A DNA stretch of 6,273 nt, from contig CAYROY010000022.1 of the NCBI GenBank assembly GCA_964426155.1, positions 1 to 6,273 on the forward strand. Reading direction: 5' to 3'. Below, one piece after another: positions 1 to 6,126 of the stretch. Each line of letters starts with the position of its first letter. Position 1 is the stretch's first letter. The notes beneath the pieces are model-generated. The model saw only the letters and a program-made list of their open reading frames with translations. It ran no database searches and was not told where the DNA came from. The stretch comes from M55B120 sp964426155. Lineage in GTDB: Bacteria; Actinomycetota; Humimicrobiia; Humimicrobiales; Humimicrobiaceae. A program made the translations under genes and the position numbers.

Positions 1-25
1 GGTTCGAATCCCACTCTCTCCGCCA
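1..25 (+). tRNA. 3' end of a tRNA gene, probably tRNA-Ser (5' part outside window)
   Basis: The window opens inside a T-arm. The T-loop TTCGAAT is at 3-9, the 3' half of the T-stem (CCCAC) at 10-14, the 3' acceptor strand TCTCTCC at 15-21, the discriminator G at 22, and an encoded CCA at 23-25. The acceptor strand implies a 5' end of GGAGAGA. A G discriminator with that acceptor is typical of bacterial tRNA-Ser, but the anticodon and variable arm lie outside the window, so the isotype is an inference. A terminator follows 44 bases downstream, suggesting that this is the last gene of its transcript. Confidence 0.85.
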
Positions 26-68
26 GGTTATTAGAAATATATAAATCAAACAGCAGTAAAGTTATATT

Positions 69-98
69 AGCACACGTGGTGGATCCACGTTTTTTGCT
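69..98 (+). terminator. Rho-independent terminator after the tRNA
   Basis: There is a perfect 6-bp stem, ACGTGG (74-79) and CCACGT (85-90), with a five-base loop TGGAT. A run of six T follows at 90-95. Flanking AGC (69-71) and GCT (96-98) could extend the pairing. It lies between the tRNA and the reductase gene and is oriented to end tRNA transcription, so the reductase gene needs its own promoter. Confidence 0.8.
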
Positions 99-100
99 AT

Positions 101-129
101 TTAGAAGTCTATTCGATAAATGATAAAAT
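101..129 (+). promoter_or_regulatory. Candidate promoter for the TrxB-like gene (extended -10)
   Basis: TAAAAT at 124-129 is preceded by TG at 121-122, giving the extended -10 form TGnTAAAAT. A weak -35 (TTAGAA, 101-106) lies 17 bases upstream. Transcription would begin near 136, leaving a leader of about 60 bases before the ATG at 197. It lies directly after the tRNA terminator, which is where a promoter is needed. The poor -35 keeps confidence moderate. Confidence 0.45.
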
Positions 130-196
130 ACATATATAGATATTCCGGGAAGCTGATTCATATATATCATTTGTAAATAAATTAGGAGTAAAAAAT

Positions 197-1099
197 ATGC
201 TATATGATTTAATTATAATTGGAAATGGCCCAGCGGGCATAACGGCGTCTATATATGCTGCCAGAAAGAAAGTGAGCTTACTTGTTATTTATAAAGAAAA
301 GGGTGGCCAGGTGGTTAAAAATCTTTCAGTAGATAATTATACCGGATATCAGGAGATACCCGGACCGGAACTGGTTCAAAAATTTGAAGACCACCTCAGT
401 GAGTTTAAATTTGATTATGTCGAGGAAGAAGTAGAGAAGATTATAAGAAATGATAATGTTTTTACTATAAAAACTGAAACCGATAATTATATGAGCAGGG
501 CGTTGATAGTGGCGACTGGTGCAAAACCGAGACCCTTAAATGTTCCGGGTGAAAAAGAATTTGAAAATAGGGGGATATCCTATTGCGTAACATGCGATGC
601 CCCACTTTATAGGGAAAGAGACGTTGCAGTTGTAGGAGGAGGTAATTCTGCTATGAGGGCAGCCCTGCAGCTAACCGGGTACGCAAATAGAATCTATGTT
701 ATGAATATGGATTCAGAAATAAAAGCAGATAAAAAATTAATAGATAGGGTAATAAAAAATCCCAGGGTAGAAATATTTAATGATACAAGGATCACTAAAA
801 TTGAAGGAGAGGAAATTGTAAACAAGATAGGGTTTATCCTGAATGGAGAAGAAAATAAAAAAGATGTTCAGGGAATTTTTATAAATACAGGGTATATGCC
901 TGCTACGGAATTAGTGGATGGATTAGCTAAAACTAATTCAAAAAACGAGATTATGATAGATATTAAAAATAGAACCAGCATTAACGGTTTGTTTGCTGCC
1001 GGAGATTGTACAGATTATCCATATAAGCAGATAATAGTTGCTGCTGGACAGGGTGCCGCTGCTACTTTAAGCGCATATGAATATTTAAGCAGTATTTAA
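197..1099 (+). CDS. trxB: Thioredoxin reductase-like flavoprotein (TrxB/AhpF C-terminal type), 300 aa
   Basis: This is a two-domain FAD/NAD(P)H disulfide reductase that would pass electrons from a pyridine nucleotide through FAD to a redox-active cysteine pair, and then to a thioredoxin- or glutaredoxin-like partner in the cytoplasm. Visible motifs are the N-terminal FAD dinucleotide fold GNGPAG (9-14), GGQV (36-39), ATGAKPR (106-112), the redox pair C130-V-T-C133, the second nucleotide fold VGGGNSA (146-152), and the C-terminal FAD motif AAGDC (267-271) followed by PYKQIIVAAGQGA. The length is normal for low-molecular-weight thioredoxin reductases. The CDAPLY stretch, the EIKAD segment (174-178) and the PYKQII tail resemble the reductase part of AhpF more than classical TrxB. 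The HRR-type NADPH-recognition motif is absent, so NADH preference is inferred. The ATG at 197 has AGGAG at 184-188, eight bases upstream. No ahpC or thioredoxin gene is adjacent. The 3' end overlaps the convergent yvcK gene by 38 bp. Confidence 0.9.
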   Translation: MLYDLIIIGNGPAGITASIYAARKKVSLLVIYKEKGGQVVKNLSVDNYTGYQEIPGPELVQKFEDHLSEFKFDYVEEEVEKIIRNDNVFTIKTETDNYMSRALIVATGAKPRPLNVPGEKEFENRGISYCVTCDAPLYRERDVAVVGGGNSAMRAALQLTGYANRIYVMNMDSEIKADKKLIDRVIKNPRVEIFNDTRITKIEGEEIVNKIGFILNGEENKKDVQGIFINTGYMPATELVDGLAKTNSKNEIMIDIKNRTSINGLFAAGDCTDYPYKQIIVAAGQGAAATLSAYEYLSSI

Positions 1100-2024
1100 A
1101 TATTACATCAGTTATCTTTGCCGGGTCATGTCTTGCGAATTCTTTGTTGCTTACAACATCGGCCTTTATTATTTTTATTCTGCCGGCCAGTTTGCTGCTG
1201 TCGTCTAAAACCTCAAAGGAGTTTTTAATTGTATGCTTTTTTATAAGTTTTTCAGAAATTTTGCCATTATTTATAATCATATTATTGATCCTGTATCCGA
1301 GATATTTTTCAACTGCGAGATAGTGGTCGCTAACTGTAAAACCATCGGTTTCTCCGGGCTGGGTCATTATATTGCATATGTAGACTTTTTTTGCTTTTGA
1401 TTTTTTAATAGCTTCGGTGATCCCATTTACCAGAAGATTGGGTATTACGCTGGAAAACAGGCTTCCTGGCCCCATTATTATTAGGTCTGCTTCAACTAAG
1501 GCTTTAATTACCTCCTGGCCTGCAGGAGGTTCTTTGGGAACCAGAAATATTTCCTTTATAGGGCCTGGATAATCAACAATTTTTGTCTGTCCAAGGATAC
1601 TTTTGCCATCTGCCATTTTCGCTCCCAGGACAACATTTTCCAGGGTTGAAGGAAGGACTTCACCCTTGATTGCAAGTACACGGCTTGTCTCAAGTATTCC
1701 TCTTGCAAAGCTTCTTGTAATAGCCGTCATCGCTGTAATATATAGATTTCCGAAAGAGTGTCCGGAAAGATCGGACTTGCCGCTGAATCTGTACTGGAAA
1801 AGTTCGGAGATCAGCGAATCGGAGTCTGAAAGTGATACTATACAGTTCCTTATATCGCCGGGCGGCGGTATATTAAATTCTTTTCTAAGACGGCCCGAGC
1901 TCCCTCCGTCATCTGTAACGGTGACTACTGCTGTAAGGTTATCTGTCCTTTGTTTAAGTCCTTCGAGAAGGGTAGAAAGACCTGTGCCCCCGCCTATACC
2001 TACTATTTTTAAATTTCTTTCCAT
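1062..2024 (-). CDS. yvcK: YvcK/GlmR family UDP-sugar-binding regulator (CofD-like fold), 320 aa
   Basis: This is a cytoplasmic protein of the YvcK/GlmR (gluconeogenesis factor) family, related in fold to CofD. In Bacillus subtilis the family binds UDP-GlcNAc, is needed for growth and cell shape on gluconeogenic carbon, and stimulates GlmS. Visible family motifs are GGGTGLS (11-17), TDDGGSSGRLR (37-47), PPPGDIRNC (53-61), GHSFGNL (88-94), MGPGSLFSSVIPN (184-196) and NIMTQPGETDGF (218-229). The length matches the family. The frame stays open upstream to a TTG at 2060, but the ATG at 2024 places the GGGTG motif at the usual distance and is preferred. No good Shine-Dalgarno precedes either start. 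TTGAAC (2055-2060) and AAGAAT (2032-2037), 17 bases apart, could form a promoter giving an almost leaderless mRNA. The gene is not next to rapZ or whiA, its common partners. It is divergent from nagB and near glmM, which fits a hexosamine-control role. The last codons overlap the reductase gene on the other strand. Confidence 0.93.
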   Translation of the reverse strand: MERNLKIVGIGGGTGLSTLLEGLKQRTDNLTAVVTVTDDGGSSGRLRKEFNIPPPGDIRNCIVSLSDSDSLISELFQYRFSGKSDLSGHSFGNLYITAMTAITRSFARGILETSRVLAIKGEVLPSTLENVVLGAKMADGKSILGQTKIVDYPGPIKEIFLVPKEPPAGQEVIKALVEADLIIMGPGSLFSSVIPNLLVNGITEAIKKSKAKKVYICNIMTQPGETDGFTVSDHYLAVEKYLGYRINNMIINNGKISEKLIKKHTIKNSFEVLDDSSKLAGRIKIIKADVVSNKEFARHDPAKITDVIFKYCLNIHMRLK

Positions 2025-2031
2025 GGCATTT

Positions 2032-2060
2032 ATTCTTAAATAATTACTGCAGCAGTTCAA
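2032..2060 (-). promoter_or_regulatory. Possible yvcK promoter giving a near-leaderless transcript
   Basis: Read on the - strand, TTGAAC (2060-2055) is followed after 17 bases by AAGAAT (2037-2032). Each hexamer matches the sigma-70 consensus at four of six positions. Initiation about seven bases further on would fall at or next to the ATG at 2024. This would account for the lack of a visible ribosome-binding site, but AT-rich spacers often contain such matches by chance. Confidence 0.3.
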
Positions 2061-2075
2061 GAATTTATATTTCTA

Positions 2076-2104
2076 TTTTAATATATAACTGGTAAATATA
2101 TAAT
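2076..2104 (+). promoter_or_regulatory. Candidate nagB promoter
   Basis: A perfect -10 hexamer TATAAT lies at 2099-2104. A weak -35 (TTTTAA, 2076-2081) is 17 bases upstream. Transcription would start near 2111, about 32 bases before the nagB ATG. The surrounding sequence is a run of TATA-like repeats, so the exact -10 is uncertain. I see no clear operator palindrome such as a NagR/NagC-type site. Confidence 0.4.
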
Positions 2105-2142
2105 ATATAAAAAATCTATTGTTTTCAGTGAAAGTGGGAATT

Positions 2143-2925
2143 ATGGAATTATATGTTAAAAAGGATTATAAGGAGATGAGTATCAGTGCAGCGGCTGTTA
2201 TAAAGGCACTGGTTGAAGAAAAACCAGACTGCGTACTGGGCTTTGCCACCGGAGCAACACCAATCGGAACATACAGGGAACTTGCAAGGATGCACAGGGA
2301 AGAAGGACTTGATTTTTCTTCAGTTAAAACTTTCAACCTTGACGAATATCTGGGAATAGGGCTTGATAACGATAAACCTTACGAGCAGGATCAGAGTTAT
2401 GCACGCTTTATGCATGAAGAATTGTTTAAATATATAAACATAAAAGAAGAAAATATACATATCCCTGACGGGCTCACAAAGGAGCCTGAGGAATACTGCA
2501 GGTTGTATGAAGATGAAATAAAAAGAGCCGGAGGCATCGACCTGCAGCTTCTCGGAATAGGCGGAGACGGGCACTGGGCATTTAATGAGCCGGGGTCGTC
2601 GCTTGCATCAAGGACAAGGATCCAGAAACTAAACAGGCAGACACTTGATGATAACTATAAAAGTTTTTACAGGAAGGCAGGTGTAAAAAAAGAGGATATG
2701 CCCAGTTATGCAATCACAATGGGAATAGGGACAATCCTTGAATCAAAACATGCACTGATGATCGTGAGCAGCTCTAAAAAAGCAAAAATAGTTGCAGAAG
2801 CCCTTGAGGGATGTATTACACACCGTGTTACCGCATCTGCAATACAGATGCATCCGGGAAGAGTCACAGTTATACTGGACAGCGGCGCGGCTTCAAAGCT
2901 TAAATGGATTGACAGAATAAATTAA
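2143..2925 (+). CDS. nagB: Glucosamine-6-phosphate deaminase NagB, 260 aa
   Basis: This cytoplasmic aldose-ketose isomerase/deaminase converts glucosamine-6-phosphate to fructose-6-phosphate and ammonia. It is the catabolic reverse of the GlmS step. Visible signatures are the phosphate-binding GFATGATPIG (33-42), FNLDEY (64-69, with D67 matching E. coli D72), and the signature GGDGHWAFNEPGSSL (140-154), whose D142, H144 and E149 match E. coli D141, H143 and E148. SRTR (156-159) and TMGIGTIL (192-199) are also present. The sequence matches the family throughout, including the EGC and HPG stretches near the end. The usual Ile after the signature His is Trp here. Q161 occupies the position I align with E. 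coli K160 of the allosteric GlcNAc-6-P site, so allostery may differ. The frame opens upstream at TTG 2119, but starting at the ATG at 2143 aligns residue for residue with the B. subtilis NagB N-terminus. No convincing Shine-Dalgarno is seen. No nagA or PTS gene is adjacent. The 3' end is only 22 bp from the convergent downstream gene. Confidence 0.93.
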   Translation: MELYVKKDYKEMSISAAAVIKALVEEKPDCVLGFATGATPIGTYRELARMHREEGLDFSSVKTFNLDEYLGIGLDNDKPYEQDQSYARFMHEELFKYINIKEENIHIPDGLTKEPEEYCRLYEDEIKRAGGIDLQLLGIGGDGHWAFNEPGSSLASRTRIQKLNRQTLDDNYKSFYRKAGVKKEDMPSYAITMGIGTILESKHALMIVSSSKKAKIVAEALEGCITHRVTASAIQMHPGRVTVILDSGAASKLKWIDRIN

Positions 2926-2947
2926 AGGGTATCTTTATAGCAGGCAT

Positions 2948-3847
2948 TTAAAATATTTCTTCTTTCTCTTCTGTTGCATAAAAGAGGTTTTTGTATTCAT
3001 TATTTGAAAGAGGACCCGACCCGTTTAAAAGATATGACCTGGCTTTTTCCCTGGCAGCGACTGCATTCTTTTCCAGAACTGCGAGTTTCTCCGGTATCTT
3101 TTTATCAGATAAAATTTTATTTATTTTATCGAACAGGTAACTGCTCCCAAAAAGGAATTTCCCTTCATTGAGTATCTTGGAGGCCACCATGTGCTCAAAG
3201 CAATCAAAATTTGTCTGTTCATCCACCCTTGTTATATCTTTTATAATATAATCTATTTCTTCGCGGTAGGCCGGCATTTTTAGAAGACGGTACTTTTCCT
3301 TATAAATTGTATCGTCCAGCTGTTCTATGATCTTTTTTGGTAGATCCTCTGTTACGATTATGATATCAAGGTCCGATCCTTTGACTACAATGTTTGTGGA
3401 AAGTTCGGGCCTGGGGTCTTTGTGCGCCATATTGTATACAATGTCACCGGCTATTACAAAGACAGCTTTTTTTAAGATCTCCTTACTGTTTTTTTGACCT
3501 CTGACGATCCGGGCCACGATTTCTTTTGACAGGTCGAACTTTTTTTTGCTTATATCATCTATGGCTGCATATAGTTCTTCTGCCTTTGATTGAATAATCT
3601 CGGAATCGGTATCCAGGCCAATGATCGTGTACGTAAGGAATTCCCTTAGTATTGATGGTGAAAGTCTGGCATATCCTTTTAAATACCTGTCAAGCCTGAG
3701 ATATCTTTTACCGATTGTTTTTGTTGATATGTAACCTGAGCTGTTGCATTCACGCCAGACCGGCAAGGAGTCATCTTTGCTATTTTTAAGAAGGTCTTTC
3801 CCCGTCAGGGGGCCGGTTTTTTTTAAAATATCTATTATTTTTTCCAT
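2948..3847 (-). CDS. Uncharacterised protein: winged-helix-like N-terminus plus nucleotidyltransferase-like domain, 299 aa
   Basis: I do not recognise a named gene. Residues 1-60 look like a small helical or winged-helix domain: IIDILKKTGPLTGKDLL resembles a first helix-turn-helix, and KTIGKRYLRLDR could be the wing. Residues 80-115 are charged and probably helical. A nucleotidyltransferase-superfamily (DNA polymerase beta-like) core seems to follow. VIAGD (131-135) stands where the helix-capping G-S usually is. KGSDLDIII (156-164) supplies the paired acidic residues D159 and D161. EEIDYII (196-202) could supply the third acidic residue. The spacing between the first Gly motif and the DxD pair is longer than in minimal nucleotidyltransferases. 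No signal peptide or membrane segment is visible. It is the last gene of a - strand unit, 36 bp behind glmM. An in-frame TAA two codons before the ATG rules out a longer start, and no Shine-Dalgarno is visible. Substrate and role are unknown. Modification of a nucleotide, RNA, protein or sugar are all possible. Confidence 0.75.
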   Translation of the reverse strand: MEKIIDILKKTGPLTGKDLLKNSKDDSLPVWRECNSSGYISTKTIGKRYLRLDRYLKGYARLSPSILREFLTYTIIGLDTDSEIIQSKAEELYAAIDDISKKKFDLSKEIVARIVRGQKNSKEILKKAVFVIAGDIVYNMAHKDPRPELSTNIVVKGSDLDIIIVTEDLPKKIIEQLDDTIYKEKYRLLKMPAYREEIDYIIKDITRVDEQTNFDCFEHMVASKILNEGKFLFGSSYLFDKINKILSDKKIPEKLAVLEKNAVAAREKARSYLLNGSGPLSNNEYKNLFYATEEKEEIF

Positions 3848-3883
3848 GTATTAAAAACAGTTCATACTGTACATTAACGGGTA

Positions 3884-5233
3884 CTAACCAAGTTTTTTTT
3901 CTACTACGCCGGCTATAAGGCCGGCCAGGCTTTCTGTTTCTTTCTTTGTTGGGCCTTCGACCATTACGCGGCAGATAGACTGTGTTCCTGAATATCTGAC
4001 GAGGACACGCCCTCTATCACCAAGTGCTTTTTCAGCATCTTTTATTGAAGATATTATATCATCCTGATGCTCCAGGGGCGGTTTGCTTTTAACATTCACA
4101 TTTATGGTGATCTGGGGGAATACATCCATGACTTTTGAAAGTTCTGAAACTGGCCTGTTTTCTTTTTTCATCGCTTTTAGGAGCTGCAGAGCTGATAATA
4201 TACCGTCTCCAGTGGTATGATAGTCCAGAAATATTAGATGTCCTGAATCTTCACCTCCTATTACTGCGTTACTCCTGAGCATCTCCTCAAGGACATATCT
4301 GTCTCCGACTTTTGATTTTACCTGTTTGACACCCATTTTTTCCAGTGATAATGAAAGACCGAGGTTACTCATTACTGTTGTGACAAGCATATTGTTTTTT
4401 AATTTCCCTTCTTCCTTGAGGTATTTAGTGCAGATTGCCATTACCCGGTCTCCGCTCAGAATATTTCCCTTTTCATCTATTACAATCAACCTGTCCCCAT
4501 CGCCGTCGAAGGCGAACCCTATATCAGCAGCTGACTGGACTACCTTTCTGGCTAATCCTTCAGGATAAAGCGCGCCGCAGTTTAGATTGATGTTAATTCC
4601 GTCGGGAGATATGTTGATAGCTTCAAGTTTTGCGCGCATCTCTTTAAACAGCAAAGGAGCTGCCCTGTATGTGGCGCCATTTGCGCAGTCGATAACTATT
4701 TTCATATCTTCAAGGCTTAAGTTTCCGGGGAATGTCTGTTTGAGAAATACGATATAGCGCCCGGTGGCATCTATTTCTCTTGAAGCCTTTCCGATATCTG
4801 AAGATCTTGACAGCTTTTCTGAAATGTTTTCTGAAAATATGAGTTCTTCTATATCATTTTCCATGTTGTCCGGCAGTTTGAACCCTGATCCCGAGAATAT
4901 CTTGATGCCGTTATCTTCAAATGGGTTGTGAGATGCTGAAATCACTATTCCTGCATCCGCATCCATATTTTTTGTGATGAACGCAATACCGGGAGTCGGA
5001 AGGGGCCCTATGCTTATTGCATCAGCACCCATGGAAGTTATACCTGCAACAAGTGCATTTTCAAGCATATATCCTGAAAGTCTGGTATCTTTTCCAATTA
5101 TAATTCTTGGACGGCGGCCGTCACTTTTAAGTATTAAAGATATCGCCTGGCCTATTTTTACCGCCATTTCAGGAGTCATAGGATATTTATTTGCAATTCC
5201 TCTTATTCCATCTGTCCCGAATAGTTTTCCCAT
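3884..5233 (-). CDS. glmM: Phosphoglucosamine mutase GlmM, 449 aa
   Basis: This cytoplasmic alpha-D-phosphohexomutase interconverts glucosamine-6-phosphate and glucosamine-1-phosphate, the second step towards UDP-GlcNAc for peptidoglycan. The length and domain order are standard. The N-terminal FGTDGIRG is at 5-12. The phospho-serine loop ISASHNP is at 98-104 with catalytic S101. The Mg-binding loop DGDGDR is at 243-248, the sugar-binding GGEDSGH at 326-332, and the C-terminal phosphate-binding loop RYSGTQ at 413-418. The TGD step and the ISASHNP context favour GlmM over phosphomannomutase. The usual SGTE of the phosphate loop reads SGTQ here. The ATG at 5233 has AAGGAG at 5240-5245, six bases away, which overlaps the last codons of the upstream acyltransferase gene. 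The two genes are two bases apart, so they are co-transcribed and probably translationally coupled. A run of eight A lies in the final codons. Confidence 0.96.
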   Translation of the reverse strand: MGKLFGTDGIRGIANKYPMTPEMAVKIGQAISLILKSDGRRPRIIIGKDTRLSGYMLENALVAGITSMGADAISIGPLPTPGIAFITKNMDADAGIVISASHNPFEDNGIKIFSGSGFKLPDNMENDIEELIFSENISEKLSRSSDIGKASREIDATGRYIVFLKQTFPGNLSLEDMKIVIDCANGATYRAAPLLFKEMRAKLEAINISPDGININLNCGALYPEGLARKVVQSAADIGFAFDGDGDRLIVIDEKGNILSGDRVMAICTKYLKEEGKLKNNMLVTTVMSNLGLSLSLEKMGVKQVKSKVGDRYVLEEMLRSNAVIGGEDSGHLIFLDYHTTGDGILSALQLLKAMKKENRPVSELSKVMDVFPQITINVNVKSKPPLEHQDDIISSIKDAEKALGDRGRVLVRYSGTQSICRVMVEGPTKKETESLAGLIAGVVEKKLG

Positions 5234-5235
5234 TT

Positions 5236-6042
5236 CTATCTCCTTTTCCGTGTTTCAGTTATGCGCCTTAATTTGATAATCGAACCGGGAGGATAATATC
5301 CTCTTGCAGTGGTATTAGGATATAAAAGGACATTCCTGGAGAGAAGGCTTCCCGGCATGGCTACACTGTTGCAGCCGGTTTCGACACCGTCTGCAAAAAT
5401 TGCGCCGAATTTGCGGAGCCCGGTTTGATACTTCTTTCCATTTATAGTCAGCGTAATATTTGAGTCGACCATTTTTAGATTTGCCAGTTTAGTCCCTGCT
5501 CCAAGATTTACTTTGCCGAGTATGCTATCCCCTATATAGGCAAAATGCCCCGCTTTGCTGCCGCCGAGCATAACGGCATTCTTCATCTCTGTATTGTGTC
5601 CAACCACACAATCATCCCCTATAATAACATTTCCCCGTATATATGCTCCCTGACGGATTTCATTATTATCCCCGATAATGGTCGGTCCTTTGATCAGCGC
5701 TCCTGGTTCTATTATTGTATTTCTGCCTATATATATTTCATCGTCCATGAGAGAGACTCCTGCAAATATTACAGAGGCGCCCTTCAGAATAATCCCGTCT
5801 TTTACAACAGTTTTTCCTCCGTTTTCTATTGAAAATCCCGACCCGAGGACTTCACCATTATAGATGACGGTGTCCCTGCTTAGAAAATAACTGCTTTCCC
5901 TGATACTTGAGACATTGGGAGTGATATTTTCTTTAATATATTCTTTAATGTTTTTAAGCCCTTCCCAGACAAATTCAGTATCATTAAAAAGGTCTTTTAA
6001 GCTTTTTCCTTCAAGATCAAAAAAATCCTTTTGTTTTAGCAT
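5236..6042 (-). CDS. Left-handed beta-helix acyltransferase resembling the GlmU C-terminal domain, 268 aa
   Basis: This is a hexapeptide-repeat (LbH) acyltransferase-like protein, probably cytoplasmic. Residues 1-50 form a helical, charged N-terminal region (MLKQKDFFDLEGKSLKDLF and following). From about 55 to 240 there are isoleucine/valine-rich hexapeptide turns, for example IYIGRNTIIEPGALI, TIIGDNNEI and VIIGDDCVVGHNT. The segment SKAGHFAYIGDSILG (162-176) closely matches the acetyltransferase active-site stretch of GlmU, with H166 at the position of the catalytic His (E. coli H363). NLGAGT (179-184) follows, but the usual CNYDG is replaced by ANLKM. The pyrophosphorylase Rossmann domain and its GxGTRM motif are absent. 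The best inference is N-acetylation of glucosamine-1-phosphate, the product of the adjoining GlmM, with uridylylation done by another protein. An acyltransferase on a nucleotide sugar is the alternative. The ATG at 6042 is preceded by AGGAAGGG (6047-6054). It is the first gene of the unit. Confidence 0.85.
   Translation of the reverse strand: MLKQKDFFDLEGKSLKDLFNDTEFVWEGLKNIKEYIKENITPNVSSIRESSYFLSRDTVIYNGEVLGSGFSIENGGKTVVKDGIILKGASVIFAGVSLMDDEIYIGRNTIIEPGALIKGPTIIGDNNEIRQGAYIRGNVIIGDDCVVGHNTEMKNAVMLGGSKAGHFAYIGDSILGKVNLGAGTKLANLKMVDSNITLTINGKKYQTGLRKFGAIFADGVETGCNSVAMPGSLLSRNVLLYPNTTARGYYPPGSIIKLRRITETRKRR
5240..5245 (-). promoter_or_regulatory. glmM ribosome-binding site embedded in the upstream gene's last codons
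   Basis: Read on the - strand, AAGGAG is followed by six bases and then the glmM ATG. The acyltransferase stop codon TAG (5238-5236) lies within that six-base gap. Ribosomes finishing the first gene end directly on the glmM start site, which supports one operon with coupled translation. Confidence 0.8.
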
Positions 6043-6098
6043 ATATCCCTTCCTGGATAATGAGGTAATACAATTAAATCATAAAAAATTAATAACAA

Positions 6099-6126
6099 AT
6101 TATAAATATTTTTTTAATATTGACAA
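6099..6126 (-). promoter_or_regulatory. Promoter for the acyltransferase-glmM-nucleotidyltransferase unit
   Basis: On the - strand, TTGTCA (6126-6121, five of six consensus bases) is followed after 16 bases by a perfect TATAAT (6104-6099). Transcription would start near 6092, leaving a leader of about 50 bases with no evident hairpin before the ATG at 6042. This is the strongest promoter-like sequence in the window and sits exactly where the unit needs one. Confidence 0.65.

Noticed and set aside
143..151. TTCCGGGAA near-palindrome downstream of the reductase promoter as an operator
   Set aside because: It is only four base pairs per arm, a single copy, and matches no operator that I can name with confidence.
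1603..2043. Long + strand open frame opposite yvcK
   Set aside because: It is an antisense shadow of the strongly conserved yvcK coding sequence. It has no recognisable motifs and a low-complexity Ser/Pro-rich product.
2025..2060. Upstream TTG start for YvcK adding 12 residues
   Set aside because: The extension has no family counterpart and no Shine-Dalgarno, and the ATG at 2024 gives the normal distance to GGGTG.
3887..3902. Run of eight A in the last glmM codons as a programmed frameshift site
   Set aside because: Neither shifted frame gives a sensible product: +1 ends after a few codons, and -1 runs out of frame into the next gene. There is no downstream stimulatory hairpin. Lys-Lys codons explain it.
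3908..3925. Hairpin GCCGGC-TATAAG-GCCGGC near the glmM 3' end as a terminator
   Set aside because: It lies inside the glmM coding sequence. On the transcribed (-) strand it is followed by an A-run rather than a U-run, and on the + strand the T-run comes before it.
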